The translations under genes were made by a program, and so were the position numbers. From Elusimicrobia bacterium GWA2_56_46 (GTDB lineage Bacteria; Elusimicrobiota; Elusimicrobia; Elusimicrobiales; UBA9959), in assembly GCA_001799575.1 (NCBI GenBank), contig MGTT01000016.1:1-64000 (forward strand): a DNA stretch of 64,000 bases. The letters are read 5' to 3'. Of the stretch, positions 1 to 7,362 are shown piece after piece. The first letter of the stretch is position 1, and every line of letters starts with the position of its first letter. A model generated the notes under the pieces. It did not search any database and was not told the DNA's origin. It worked only from the letters and a program-made list of their open reading frames with translations.

Positions 1-93
1 ATGTTTGCAGAAAAGGAGGCTGAAAAGTTAAACTGAAAATGGTGGGTCCGGATTAGTGAGACAATACTGGGTCCCGATTGGTGAGACGCGACA
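1..93. mobile_element. Right end of an IS element (IS21-like organisation)
   Basis: Two 20-bp direct repeats of the form TGGGTCCSGATTRGTGAGAC lie at 43-62 and 68-87 and differ at two positions. A short reading frame ending in a stop at 34-36 precedes them and could be the 3' end of a transposition gene. Multiple short repeats inside each terminus, and outer ends of the form TG...CA, are known features of IS21-family elements. The last bases before the neighbouring gene remnant read GCGACA, which fits a CA end. The boundary at 93 is inferred from where tail-fibre-like coding sequence begins. The element family is inference because no transposase is visible. Confidence 0.5.
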
Positions 94-765
94 CTGAATG
101 CTTCGAACTTGGCAAGCGGTACAGTGGCGGACAGCAGGTTGTCTGCGAATGTCAATCTTTTGAATGCGACCCATACAGTTACAGGTGCCAACATTTTTAC
201 TAGTTCGGTTACAATTGGTAACCAATCTAGCAAGGTTTGGCCGTTTTCAAGAGTAATCGTTTATTCCACGCCTGGGAGCAATACATGGACTGTTCCATCT
301 GGCGTGGGGATGTTTAAGGTCACTTGTATAGGTGGCGGAGGAGGTGGTGGCGCACATCCGTATTATGGAGGCGGAGGGGGAGGCGGAGGGGCTTCAATAA
401 AATGGGTTTACAATGTTTCTGCAGGCAGTGCAATTGCGTATACTGTAGGTGCTGGCGGGACGGCTGGTAATACTGGGGGAACAACCTCATTCGGGTCATA
501 TTGCAATGCAACAGGTGGAACAAGTAATAGCGTTTTGGGCGGTGTTGGTGGCATGGGAACATTAGGTGACTTGAATTTCGCCGGACAAGTTGGGCTCCAC
601 GGTAAAACTATACCAGGTTGTGGTGATTTTCATGGACAAGGCGGTGGTAGTTATATGGGTGGTGGTGGAGATGCGAACGCAGTGGGACGAGCTTATGGCG
701 GTGGCGGAGGAGGTGGTCCAACTGGCAAAGCGGGAGCAGATGGTGTAGTGATAATCGAATATTAA
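94..765 (+). pseudogene. 5'-truncated glycine-rich tail-fibre/adhesin-like protein
   Basis: The reading frame is open from just after a stop at 82-84 and has no ATG near its beginning; the first usable start would be a TTG at 109. It opens with LNASNLASGTVADSRLSANV-type sequence, the repeat style of phage tail fibres and large adhesins. A glycine-rich domain follows (about residues 50-218), introduced by TWTVPSGVGMFKVTCIGGGG, typical of Gly_rich_2-like C-terminal domains. Such proteins are usually much longer at the N-terminus, so this is the C-terminal end of a gene cut by the insertion sequence on its left. It may be untranslated. The C-terminus looks intact. Confidence 0.7.
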
Positions 766-889
766 CGCAGGGAACGTTGCAGTGTGCCAGGATTAAGCTG
801 TCGTTAATTCAGCCGTAAAATATGGGCAAAGGGGTTAGGTCTTGATTCTTGACATTTGGTAGGTTGGGCTGAGGTTTTGGTACCTGATT

Positions 890-1420
890 ATGAGAAATAA
901 TTTGGTTTGGGGATTTTTGGTGGTTGGTTGCTTATCCGGGATTTCTGGCGGGGGTGTTGCCGGGGGGAATGGGGTTATCTCGGCCGGTGCGGTGCGGCCG
1001 ACTTCCGGGCCAGTTAAGTCCGCCGGCGTCGGGGTGGCGGCGGTAAGCCAAAAGAAAGATAAAAAGCAATTGTCGGCTTCGGTAAATCCCGCGACGATTC
1101 CATTAAGCTCCGAGTTCCGCCTGGGCGCGGTTTATGTTTCTCCTAATCCGGCTAAAGGCGGCGCGGTGCCGGTGTTCCATATAGAGACCGGCATAGCCGA
1201 TAACGTGAATATAAAAATTTACACCGTGTCCGGCCTCCCGGTGCATGAGCATGCCATAACCGGCCTGCCTCAGACTTTGGAAAAAGCCGGGAACCTCGTT
1301 TACGTCTACGAATACGCCTGGGAGGGGACTATCGCCCCCGGCCTCTATTATTACAACATAGAAGTCGAAAAGGCCGGCCAAAAATTAAAAACCTCCGGTA
1401 TGGTCGCTGTAGTGCGGTAA
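890..1420 (+). CDS. Exported protein with FlgD/T9SS-like C-terminal Ig domain
   Basis: The 176-residue protein begins with a basic residue and a hydrophobic stretch (about 5-25), then a Gly/Ala/Ser-rich linker to about residue 70. Cys14 in VVGC could be a lipobox, so it may be a lipoprotein rather than a cleaved soluble protein. Residues 75-176 form a small beta domain opening with YVSPNPAKGG and continuing through IKIYTVSG, a W-x-G and PGLYYYNIE. That is the layout of FlgD-type Ig-like or type IX secretion sorting domains, which often end large surface proteins. Here the domain stands almost alone. It is monocistronic with no clear Shine-Dalgarno. Function unknown; envelope location likely. 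Confidence 0.65.
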   Translation: MRNNLVWGFLVVGCLSGISGGGVAGGNGVISAGAVRPTSGPVKSAGVGVAAVSQKKDKKQLSASVNPATIPLSSEFRLGAVYVSPNPAKGGAVPVFHIETGIADNVNIKIYTVSGLPVHEHAITGLPQTLEKAGNLVYVYEYAWEGTIAPGLYYYNIEVEKAGQKLKTSGMVAVVR

Positions 1421-1701
1421 AATCGTAAAACGTAATCCGTAAAGCGTAAAGAGTAAAAAGGTGAGAATATTCCCTTTACGATTTACGGCTCGATGATCTT
1501 TTGTTGATTTCTGTCTGCCTACCCGCAAAAATAATACAATAAAGGTGTTAATCATTCAGGCTACGGTAGGCCGTATGGCTATGGGCGATTTTTCTTATGA
1601 CTTTTTACGATATTAAAAACAGGATTGTTCCTGGGCATAGAAAATGAAAGGATAAATTTTTAAAGCTGTGTCCTGAGCAGAGATTCGGTTGTGGAAACAT
1701 T
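1421..1701. other. Intergenic region with CGTAAA-type repeats
   Basis: No gene is visible. Between 1423 and 1490 the motif CGTAAA or a close variant recurs, and CTTTACGATTTACG near 1474 is its inverted counterpart, giving a possible stem-loop after the upstream gene. A TACAAT hexamer near 1534 could be a -10 element, but no good -35 lies at the right distance. Confidence 0.4.
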
Positions 1702-2967
1702 ATGACGGAGTCGGGGAAAAAGCGGTTTTCATTGAAGGATTTGAGTCTGTTCCGTTTGGGCGCTTTTATCTGGCTGATCGGGACGCTATTGGGCTATTAT
1801 TTTTACAGAACCGGCGGCAAAGAATTTTACAAGGAAGGCTATTCTCTGCCCCTGATGCTCCCAATGGGGATCGATTTCAATGCCGTTTACTCTTACGGGA
1901 TCGCATTGCGCGAAAGCATTTCCGCATATCTTAACGCTTCAAGCATCTATCCTCCTTTTGTTACCGTGGCGCTTCTTCCTTTGACCCTGTTTCCGCCGGC
2001 CGCGGCGTACCATATTTATGTAGTATTTCTGACGATAGCGTTGTTTTGCATGATTTATGCCTGCCTTGCTGAAAACGAGAGTCTGAGCGCCGTTGATCTG
2101 GTGTTCCAGGCGCTTGTGATCACCCTGTTTCTGTCTTTTTCTTATCCGGTTAACTTTGCCCTTGAGCGGGGGAACAGCGACTTGCTCGCGGGGGCTTTCG
2201 CCGCTCTATCCCTGTTCGCCATGACCCGGGGGTGGTTCTTTTTCAGCATTATAACGCTGACGGCCGGCACACAGTTCAAGATCTATCCTGTCATACTCTG
2301 CGCCCTGCTTTTTAAGCGTTTCGGGTATCGCTCCATTATCTGGTTTCTGGCGGCTAACGCCGCCGCTTTCCTGATTCTGGGCGTACCGGCTTTTCTTCAG
2401 TTCGCGGCTTCGCTCAGTGCGCTGGCCGGTGTTCCGTCCTTATGGGAGGGAAATCATTCCTTATATGCCTATGTGGCCAGGCTGGAGAAAGAGGGCTTTA
2501 TCCCCGCCGGGAATCTTGGGCCGGCGCGGAATTTTTCTTATCTTATTTTTTTCGGGATGTTCTGCTTCGCCTGGTTAAAGTCCTGGCTGACCGACAAGGA
2601 GCGGTCTTTGACCATGGGCGGCGGCCCGCGGTATTTCAGCGGCTCGGAGATCGGGCTCATAGGGATGGGCTTTTGCCTGATGAGCCTTATCCCGTCGGTA
2701 AGCTACGATTACAAATTGGCAATTCAGGTGGTCCCTTTTTTGATTTTGCTGGCGCGTTCGGAAAGCCAGCTTTTTGATTCCGCAGTCCGCGCGCGGGTAG
2801 TCGCCGCTCTGGCGGCGGCCCTGATGGCTTTGACTTTGCTTCCGCGCAATCTTGTGGCCCGGGTGAAGACTCCCTGGCTGATCCTGCTTTTTCTGCTTTA
2901 CTTCTATCTGGCCCTGAGTGGGAAAGCTGTGTGTCCGGATAAGTCCGCCGGGAAGAACGGCGGCTGA
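1702..2967 (+). CDS. GT87-like (DUF2029) membrane glycosyltransferase
   Basis: A 421-residue multipass protein with about ten hydrophobic segments. Motifs typical of GT87/DUF2029 polyprenyl-phosphate-mannose-dependent transferases are present: GIDF at 57-60 in the first periplasmic loop, YPPF at 83-86, ERGNSD at 155-160 and KIYP at 193-196. Family members use a lipid-linked sugar and transfer it on the outer face of the cytoplasmic membrane, with an acidic catalytic residue in the first loop. It is a single gene upstream of the sugar-nucleotide genes. The stop codon lies in a degenerate TGGAT/ATGAC-type repeat, so the last residues may be repeat-derived. The sugar specificity cannot be read. 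Confidence 0.7.
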   Translation: MTESGKKRFSLKDLSLFRLGAFIWLIGTLLGYYFYRTGGKEFYKEGYSLPLMLPMGIDFNAVYSYGIALRESISAYLNASSIYPPFVTVALLPLTLFPPAAAYHIYVVFLTIALFCMIYACLAENESLSAVDLVFQALVITLFLSFSYPVNFALERGNSDLLAGAFAALSLFAMTRGWFFFSIITLTAGTQFKIYPVILCALLFKRFGYRSIIWFLAANAAAFLILGVPAFLQFAASLSALAGVPSLWEGNHSLYAYVARLEKEGFIPAGNLGPARNFSYLIFFGMFCFAWLKSWLTDKERSLTMGGGPRYFSGSEIGLIGMGFCLMSLIPSVSYDYKLAIQVVPFLILLARSESQLFDSAVRARVVAALAAALMALTLLPRNLVARVKTPWLILLFLLYFYLALSGKAVCPDKSAGKNGG

Positions 2968-2986
2968 CAGATCACCGGGATGACGG
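2961..2986. repeat. Degenerate REP-like half hairpin over the stop codon
   Basis: CGGCTGACAGATCACCGGGATGACGG matches, with a few changes, the right part of the repeat units near 62.1 and 62.8 kb (CGGCTAACAGATTGCCGGGATGACAG). It covers the stop codon of the GT87-like gene, as the copy at 62.1 kb covers that of the epimerase gene. Confidence 0.5.
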
Positions 2987-3281
2987 GTTGAATGTATAAC
3001 GGGCGCGTATATTTCAGACCTGGAAGCGGGCCTCTGCGATGGTCGGGCCATAAATGGAGTTAGCATTTCCACCTTTGTCTGATTGCGGTCTTTCTCACAA
3101 TAAAAGAGCTGTTTTTCATCAAAATGTTATACAATTATTGCAGTTCAATAATTGTAGTGCAATAATAGACAGGTTTACCGAATATTCACCATTCCCCCGC
3201 CTAATATTTAATAAAATAGACGATAGACTGAGTTTTTGCTTTCGCCGGCCAAATACCCCGGCGGATTAAGGAAAGTATATC
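2968..3281. other. Intergenic region with A+T-rich palindromes
   Basis: No credible gene. After the repeat remnant there is an A+T-rich tract holding a perfect 9-bp inverted repeat CAATTATTG (3132-3140) / CAATAATTG (3146-3154). A second, overlapping inverted repeat is ATTATTGCA (3134-3142) / TGCAATAAT (3158-3166). The tract resembles an operator or promoter region and recalls the TTGCACTATA sequences ahead of the ATPase gene at 15585. It may control the downstream reductase gene or be a relic of a lost gene. No Shine-Dalgarno is evident before 3282 apart from GGAAAG. Confidence 0.45.
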
Positions 3282-4202
3282 GTGAAAATCATGCTTACCG
3301 GCGGGGCCGGGATGGTGGGGCATAATGTCCTGGAGCATCCGGCCGCTTCAAAATTTGAAATTTTCGCACCCGGCAGCCGGGAATTGAATCTGTTCGACTA
3401 TGAGGCCGTCAGGGCCTATATCGCGAAAGTCAGGCCGGACTTCATTATCCACGCCGCCGGCCGGGTGGGGGGGATACAGGCCAACATGAAAGCGCCGGTG
3501 GCTTTTCTGCTGGAAAACCTGGACATGGGCCGCAATCTCGTCTGGGCGGCCAGGAACTGCGGCGTTAAGAGGCTGATAAATCTCGGCAGTTCCTGCATGT
3601 ATCCCAGGAACGCGCCGAACCCCCTCAAAGAGGAGATGATCCTTCAGGGCGAACTGGAGCCCACCAACGAGGGCTATGCCCTGGCAAAAACCGTCGTCTC
3701 GCGCCTGGCCGCCTATATCTCCCGGGAAAATCCGGAGTTCAGCTATAAAACGCTTATTCCCTGCAACCTGTACGGGCGCTGGGATAAGTTCGCACCGGAA
3801 CATTCGCACATGATCCCGGCCGTGATACGGAAGCTGCACCTGGCCAAGGTTAACGGGGATAAGACGGTGGAGATCTGGGGCGGCGGCACGGCGCGGCGCG
3901 AGTTCCTGTACGCCGGAGATATAGCCGACTGCATACACCGGGCGATAGCGGAGTTCGATACGCTGCCGGACGTCATGAACGTCGGTCTTGGGCGGGACTA
4001 TACCATTAACGAATATTACGAGGTTGTGGCGGAGACCGTCGGTTATAAAGGCGGCTTTACCCACGATCTTTCAAAGCCCGCCGGTATGGCCCAGAAACTC
4101 GTGGAGATCTCCCGCCAGACCGCCTGGGGCTGGAAGCCGAAAACGGCTCTTAAAGACGGTATAGCCAAAACATACGAATTTTTCCTGAAGCACGCAGGTT
4201 GA
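3282..4202 (+). CDS. GDP-L-fucose synthase family reductase/epimerase (possibly GDP-colitose synthase)
   Basis: The 306-residue extended SDR has the NADP-binding GGAGMVG at 7-13, the GSSCMYP strand with the catalytic Ser at 102-108, and the YALAK Tyr/Lys pair at 132-136. The family signature CNLYG...DKF..SHMIPA runs across 161-180. GDP-L-fucose synthase epimerises C3 and C5 of GDP-4-keto-6-deoxymannose and reduces C4. The related ColC acts on the 3-deoxy intermediate to make GDP-L-colitose. The next gene encodes a ColD-like 3-dehydratase, so the ColC role is a real alternative; the GT10 and GT11 genes in the window argue for fucose. Length is normal. The GTG start puts the Rossmann motif at the usual place. 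Confidence 0.85.
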   Translation: MKIMLTGGAGMVGHNVLEHPAASKFEIFAPGSRELNLFDYEAVRAYIAKVRPDFIIHAAGRVGGIQANMKAPVAFLLENLDMGRNLVWAARNCGVKRLINLGSSCMYPRNAPNPLKEEMILQGELEPTNEGYALAKTVVSRLAAYISRENPEFSYKTLIPCNLYGRWDKFAPEHSHMIPAVIRKLHLAKVNGDKTVEIWGGGTARREFLYAGDIADCIHRAIAEFDTLPDVMNVGLGRDYTINEYYEVVAETVGYKGGFTHDLSKPAGMAQKLVEISRQTAWGWKPKTALKDGIAKTYEFFLKHAG

Positions 4203-4306
4203 TGGTCGGGGGGTGGGCGGCATTTTTCTTGTTTCCGAAAGTAATCGTTTTCTGTATATTATCGGAAATGACATTTTGATGGCGTTTTTTCCGGAGGAAA
4301 AAACTT

Positions 4307-5482
4307 ATGATCCCCTTGATGAAGAACACGTTTCTTAACGAGTACGAAACCAAAAAAGAGCTGGTGGATTTTATACTCAAGGCCAAAATCCTCAGCATGG
4401 GCGAGAAATGCGCGGAATTCGAGAAAGCCTTCGCCAAGGCCCAGGGCAGGAAACATTGCGTCCTCTTCAACAGCGGCGGCAGCGCCAACCTGGCGCTTTT
4501 GCAGGCGCTTAAGAATATGGGCTTGTTGAAAAACGGAAGCAAAGTCGGTTTCTCGGCGCTTACCTGGTCCACCAATATCATGCCGATACTTCAGCTTGGC
4601 ATGAAGCCCGTGCCGGTGGATTGCGAAGCGCGGACCCTTAACTGCATGGCCGCCAATCTCGCGCACACGCTGAAGAAAACCAGGCTGGACGCTTTTTTCA
4701 TCACCAATGCCCTCGGTTTTACCGGGGATCTCGGCGCGATAAGGGAACTGTGCAAAAAGTACGGCGTCATCCTTCTGGAAGATAATTGCGAATCCCTCTC
4801 CACGACCCTGCCGGAGGGGAAAGCCGGCAATTTCGGCCTGGCCGCCACGTTCTCTTTTTTTGTGGCGCACCATATGTCCACCATCGAAGGCGGGTGCGTC
4901 TGCACCGACGACGACGGCCTGGACGAGATGCTGCGCATCGTCAGGGCTAACGGCTGGGACAGGAATCTCGGTTTCGCGGCCCAGCGCCGCCTTAGGGAAA
5001 AGCACGGCGTCAAAAGCGAATTCGAAGCCAAATATACTTTCTATGACCTTGGTTTTAATCTCCGGCCTACGGAAATAACGGGTTTTTTAGGGCTGATCCA
5101 GCTCAAATACCTGGACGAGAACTGCGCCGTCCGGCAGGAAAATTATCTCGCCCTGGAAAAAGAAGTCGCCGCCAATCCTGACCTGATCCCCCTGGAGAGG
5201 GGGCACCTCTCTTTTGTTTCCAGTTTCGCTTTCTGCGTAATCTGCAAGACCAGGGAGCTGCGCGGCAGATACATAGAGCAGTTCTCGGGGGCCGGCGTGG
5301 AGATACGCCCCATTATAGCCGGCAATATGCAGAACCAGCCGTTTTACGCCAAGTATGTGCCGGAGAAATATCCCCTGAAAGGCGCCGAGTTTCTGCATGA
5401 GTGCGGTTTTTACTTCGGCAACTACCCGGAACTGACCGGTTCGGATCTGGATATCCTGAAGAGCTGCCTGAGGAAATACTGA
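4307..5482 (+). CDS. His-type DegT/DnrJ PLP-dependent sugar 3-dehydratase (ColD-like)
   Basis: This 391-residue fold-type-I PLP protein belongs to the DegT/DnrJ/EryC1/StrS group, but the residue that normally holds the PLP Schiff base is His188 (SFFVAHHMSTIEGG, 183-196) instead of Lys. In known families this swap marks deoxygenating enzymes: ColD, which removes O3 from GDP-4-keto-6-deoxymannose, and RfbH on CDP-sugars. RANGWDRNL and the FNLRPTEITGFLG segment resemble ColD more than RfbH. RfbH also carries iron-sulphur cysteines, which I do not see here. A strong GGAGG (4293-4297) precedes the ATG at 4307; ATG 4319 is possible. It follows the fucose-synthase-like gene, together suggesting a 3,6-dideoxyhexose such as colitose. 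Confidence 0.8.
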   Translation: MIPLMKNTFLNEYETKKELVDFILKAKILSMGEKCAEFEKAFAKAQGRKHCVLFNSGGSANLALLQALKNMGLLKNGSKVGFSALTWSTNIMPILQLGMKPVPVDCEARTLNCMAANLAHTLKKTRLDAFFITNALGFTGDLGAIRELCKKYGVILLEDNCESLSTTLPEGKAGNFGLAATFSFFVAHHMSTIEGGCVCTDDDGLDEMLRIVRANGWDRNLGFAAQRRLREKHGVKSEFEAKYTFYDLGFNLRPTEITGFLGLIQLKYLDENCAVRQENYLALEKEVAANPDLIPLERGHLSFVSSFAFCVICKTRELRGRYIEQFSGAGVEIRPIIAGNMQNQPFYAKYVPEKYPLKGAEFLHECGFYFGNYPELTGSDLDILKSCLRKY

Positions 5483-5514
5483 CCCGCGGGAATTATCAGG
5501 CGTTCCGGCCTAAA

Positions 5515-5523
5515 TGTTATAAT
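5515..5523 (+). promoter_or_regulatory. Extended -10 promoter TGTTATAAT
   Basis: TG-T-TATAAT (5515-5523) is a consensus extended -10 element just upstream of the MNT gene. Transcription would begin near 5530, at or after the first two ATG codons, which favours ATG 5534 and a nearly leaderless message. Confidence 0.55.
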
Positions 5524-5533
5524 GACGATGTTC

Positions 5534-5845
5534 ATGACCAACAAAGAAGCTGAAAAATGGGCTATAGAAGAAGCCAGACGGATCACCCGTTCTATTCTGA
5601 AAGGGCGGGATGTGAGGACATGGCTTTTTGGTTCAAGGGCGGCGGGTAACGCCAGGAGTTTTTCCGACATAGATATAGCGCTGGACGCCGGCGCAAAGCC
5701 GGTTACGCGCGAGTTGCTGGTGCGCCTATCATGCGCGCTTGAAGAAAGCAATATACCTTTCCGGGTTGATATTGTCGATATTCACAACGTAAGTCCCGCC
5801 GTCCGGGAAAATATTGAAAAGGATGGGCAGTTATGGACAGATTGA
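5534..5845 (+). CDS. MNT-type minimal nucleotidyltransferase (antitoxin, MntA-like)
   Basis: A small polymerase-beta-superfamily nucleotidyltransferase of 103 residues from ATG 5534 (107 from ATG 5522). The core motif GSRAAGNARSFSDIDIA has the Gly-Ser pair and the Asp-x-Asp that bind metal and nucleotide; VDIVD supplies the third acidic residue. MntA-type proteins neutralise HEPN toxins by adding AMP units to a tyrosine of the toxin. The gene overlaps the next by 13 bp, the usual coupled order. The start is moved to 5534 because a TATAAT at 5518-5523 would place the transcript start near 5530. An accessory module between two glycan genes, with no metabolic link to them. Confidence 0.8.
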   Translation: MTNKEAEKWAIEEARRITRSILKGRDVRTWLFGSRAAGNARSFSDIDIALDAGAKPVTRELLVRLSCALEESNIPFRVDIVDIHNVSPAVRENIEKDGQLWTD

Positions 5846-6234
5846 AAATACGCCTGGAAGAATCCAAAAAAGCATGTAAAACGTTCCTGGACGCATTAAA
5901 CGTGAAAGATCCTACCACGCTTGAAAGGGACGGCACCATACAAAGATTTGAGTATACTTTCGAAACCGTGTGGAAAACAGTTCAGTTATATCTGACAGAG
6001 GTGGAAAGCCTCCCCGCCAATTCCCCCAAAGGCGTCTTCCGCGCGTTGGGAGAGTCCGGGATCCTTTCCGCAAGTGAAACCATCCAGGCGCTGGCAATGG
6101 CAGATGACAGGAACAGGACAGTCCACACCTATATCGAAGCGGTGGCGGCGCAGATCTACAGCCAGCTTAAAGAGTATTCGGTTTTGCTGTCTGAAATAAT
6201 CCGCCGGATCAGTAAGAAATCCAGCAAAGTCTGA
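5833..6234 (+). CDS. HEPN-domain toxin / NTase substrate-binding protein (HI0074 type)
   Basis: A 133-residue all-helical protein of the HI0074/nucleotidyltransferase-substrate-binding family. It carries RNRTVHTY, which fits the RX4HXY motif of HEPN ribonuclease toxins: Arg and His are catalytic and the Tyr is the site AMPylated by the partner. The pair MNT plus HEPN is an established toxin-antitoxin arrangement. The gene starts inside the 3' end of the antitoxin gene, implying coupled translation. HI0074 proteins were first described as substrate-binding partners, so toxicity here is inference. No terminator follows; a structured region lies before the next gene. Confidence 0.75.
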   Translation: MDRLKIRLEESKKACKTFLDALNVKDPTTLERDGTIQRFEYTFETVWKTVQLYLTEVESLPANSPKGVFRALGESGILSASETIQALAMADDRNRTVHTYIEAVAAQIYSQLKEYSVLLSEIIRRISKKSSKV

Positions 6235-6273
6235 GACCGGCAAGCTCCCTTATGGCTTAACCGTGCCAATGCT

Positions 6274-6306
6274 TCCGCGGGGGGGACTATCCGTCCATCC
6301 CGCGGA
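6274..6306 (+). other. Nested hairpin in leader of CgeB-like GT gene
   Basis: TCCGCGGG (6274-6281) pairs perfectly with CCCGCGGA (6299-6306). Inside it GGAC and GTCC can form a second 4-bp stem around TATCC. It ends 14 nt before the ATG at 6321. No T-run follows, so it is not a standard terminator; it could be an attenuating leader structure or mRNA end-stabiliser. Confidence 0.4.
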
Positions 6307-6320
6307 ACTTTCAAATCCCA

Positions 6321-7343
6321 ATGAACATGGAAACAAAAAATAAGCGGGATAAAAAAATACTGGCGGTCTTCATGGAATGGGATTACTGCGACCCTAAGCG
6401 GGGGCCCTCCATGGATAAGGTGTATTTCTACAATAATCTGGCAAAGCTGGCGGCCAAGGTGGAGCCTTTCTGGTACGACGCTTATATCAACGACCTCCCC
6501 AAGCTCCAGGAACTGCTGATAAACAAGGCCAAAGTTTATAATCCGGATCTTATATTTTTCGTGCCTTATATAGACCAGTTCACCCCCGCGACCCTGGATT
6601 TCCTTAAAGAACACTGGCCCACCCTGGCCTGGTTCGGCGATGATACCTGGCGCTTTGAAAGTTATGCCGCGAAGATGGCGCCGCACTTTACGCACGCGGT
6701 TACCACCGATGTTTTCAGCGTTCCCAAATATAAGAAACTGGGTCTCACCCCTATAATCAGCCAGTGGGCCGCCCAGCTTAACAGCGCCGACCCAGGCCCG
6801 GTTCCGCCGGAGTCTTACGAGTACGAGGTTTCGTTCGTGGGCGGATATAACAGGTTCCGGGCCTGGTACATAGAGCGCCTGGCCAGGGAGGGCATAAAAG
6901 TCCATTGTTTCGGCGCCGGCTGGCCCGCGGGCAAGATTTCTTTTGAAGAAATGGACCGTATCTTTTACAAAACCATAATAAATCTCAACCTCTCCAACAG
7001 CGTCAGCCACGACATAAGGTTCATCTTGAGCGGTTTCCGTTCGGTCGTGAATTATCTTCGCTCTCCCAAAAGGGCCGAACAGATCAAGGCCCGGAATTTT
7101 GAGATCCCCCTGGCCGGGGGATTCCAGTTGACCAACTACGCTCCCGGGCTTGAAAAATACCTGAAAATAGGCGAAGAAGTCGCGGTATTTTCCTCCCCGG
7201 AAGAATGCGCCCTCCAGATACGCTATTACCTGGAAAATGAGGCCGAGCGGCTAAAAATTGTTTTAGCCGGGCGCAAGAGAGCTATGGCGGAGCATACATA
7301 TTTCGCACGTTTAGAAAAGATCCTGAAGGAACTCTGGGGCTAA
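6321..7343 (+). CDS. CgeB-like glycosyltransferase
   Basis: A 340-residue cytoplasmic GT-B-type protein resembling CgeB/YkvP spore-maturation glycosyltransferases. The N-terminal half contains PDLIFFVPYIDQFTP and LAWFGDDTWRFE, the usual 'lord of the region' strand followed by an acidic D-D-x-W motif. The C-terminal half holds VSFVGGYNRFRAWYI, HCFGAGWP and the family's ARNFEIPLAGGFQLTNY segment ahead of a Glu-containing nucleotide-sugar site. A hydrophilic Lys-rich N-terminus allows ATG 6321 or 6327. It starts a run of glycan genes after the toxin-antitoxin pair. Donor and acceptor unknown; a role in building the repeat unit is inferred from context. Confidence 0.75.
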   Translation: MNMETKNKRDKKILAVFMEWDYCDPKRGPSMDKVYFYNNLAKLAAKVEPFWYDAYINDLPKLQELLINKAKVYNPDLIFFVPYIDQFTPATLDFLKEHWPTLAWFGDDTWRFESYAAKMAPHFTHAVTTDVFSVPKYKKLGLTPIISQWAAQLNSADPGPVPPESYEYEVSFVGGYNRFRAWYIERLAREGIKVHCFGAGWPAGKISFEEMDRIFYKTIINLNLSNSVSHDIRFILSGFRSVVNYLRSPKRAEQIKARNFEIPLAGGFQLTNYAPGLEKYLKIGEEVAVFSSPEECALQIRYYLENEAERLKIVLAGRKRAMAEHTYFARLEKILKELWG

Positions 7344-7362
7344 ATCCCGCCCCGCAACGCTG

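Noticed and set aside
320-720. Glycine-rich tract as a tandem DNA repeat
   Set aside because: GGN codons are runs of glycine with irregular spacing and different third bases, explained by the glycine-rich domain and not by a DNA repeat array.
4307-5482. Ordinary sugar aminotransferase
   Set aside because: The PLP Lys is replaced by His188, so transamination through the usual internal aldimine is not possible.
6156-7010. 284-codon minus-strand frame
   Set aside because: Antisense to the CgeB-like gene and the end of the HEPN gene. The composition is that of a shadow.
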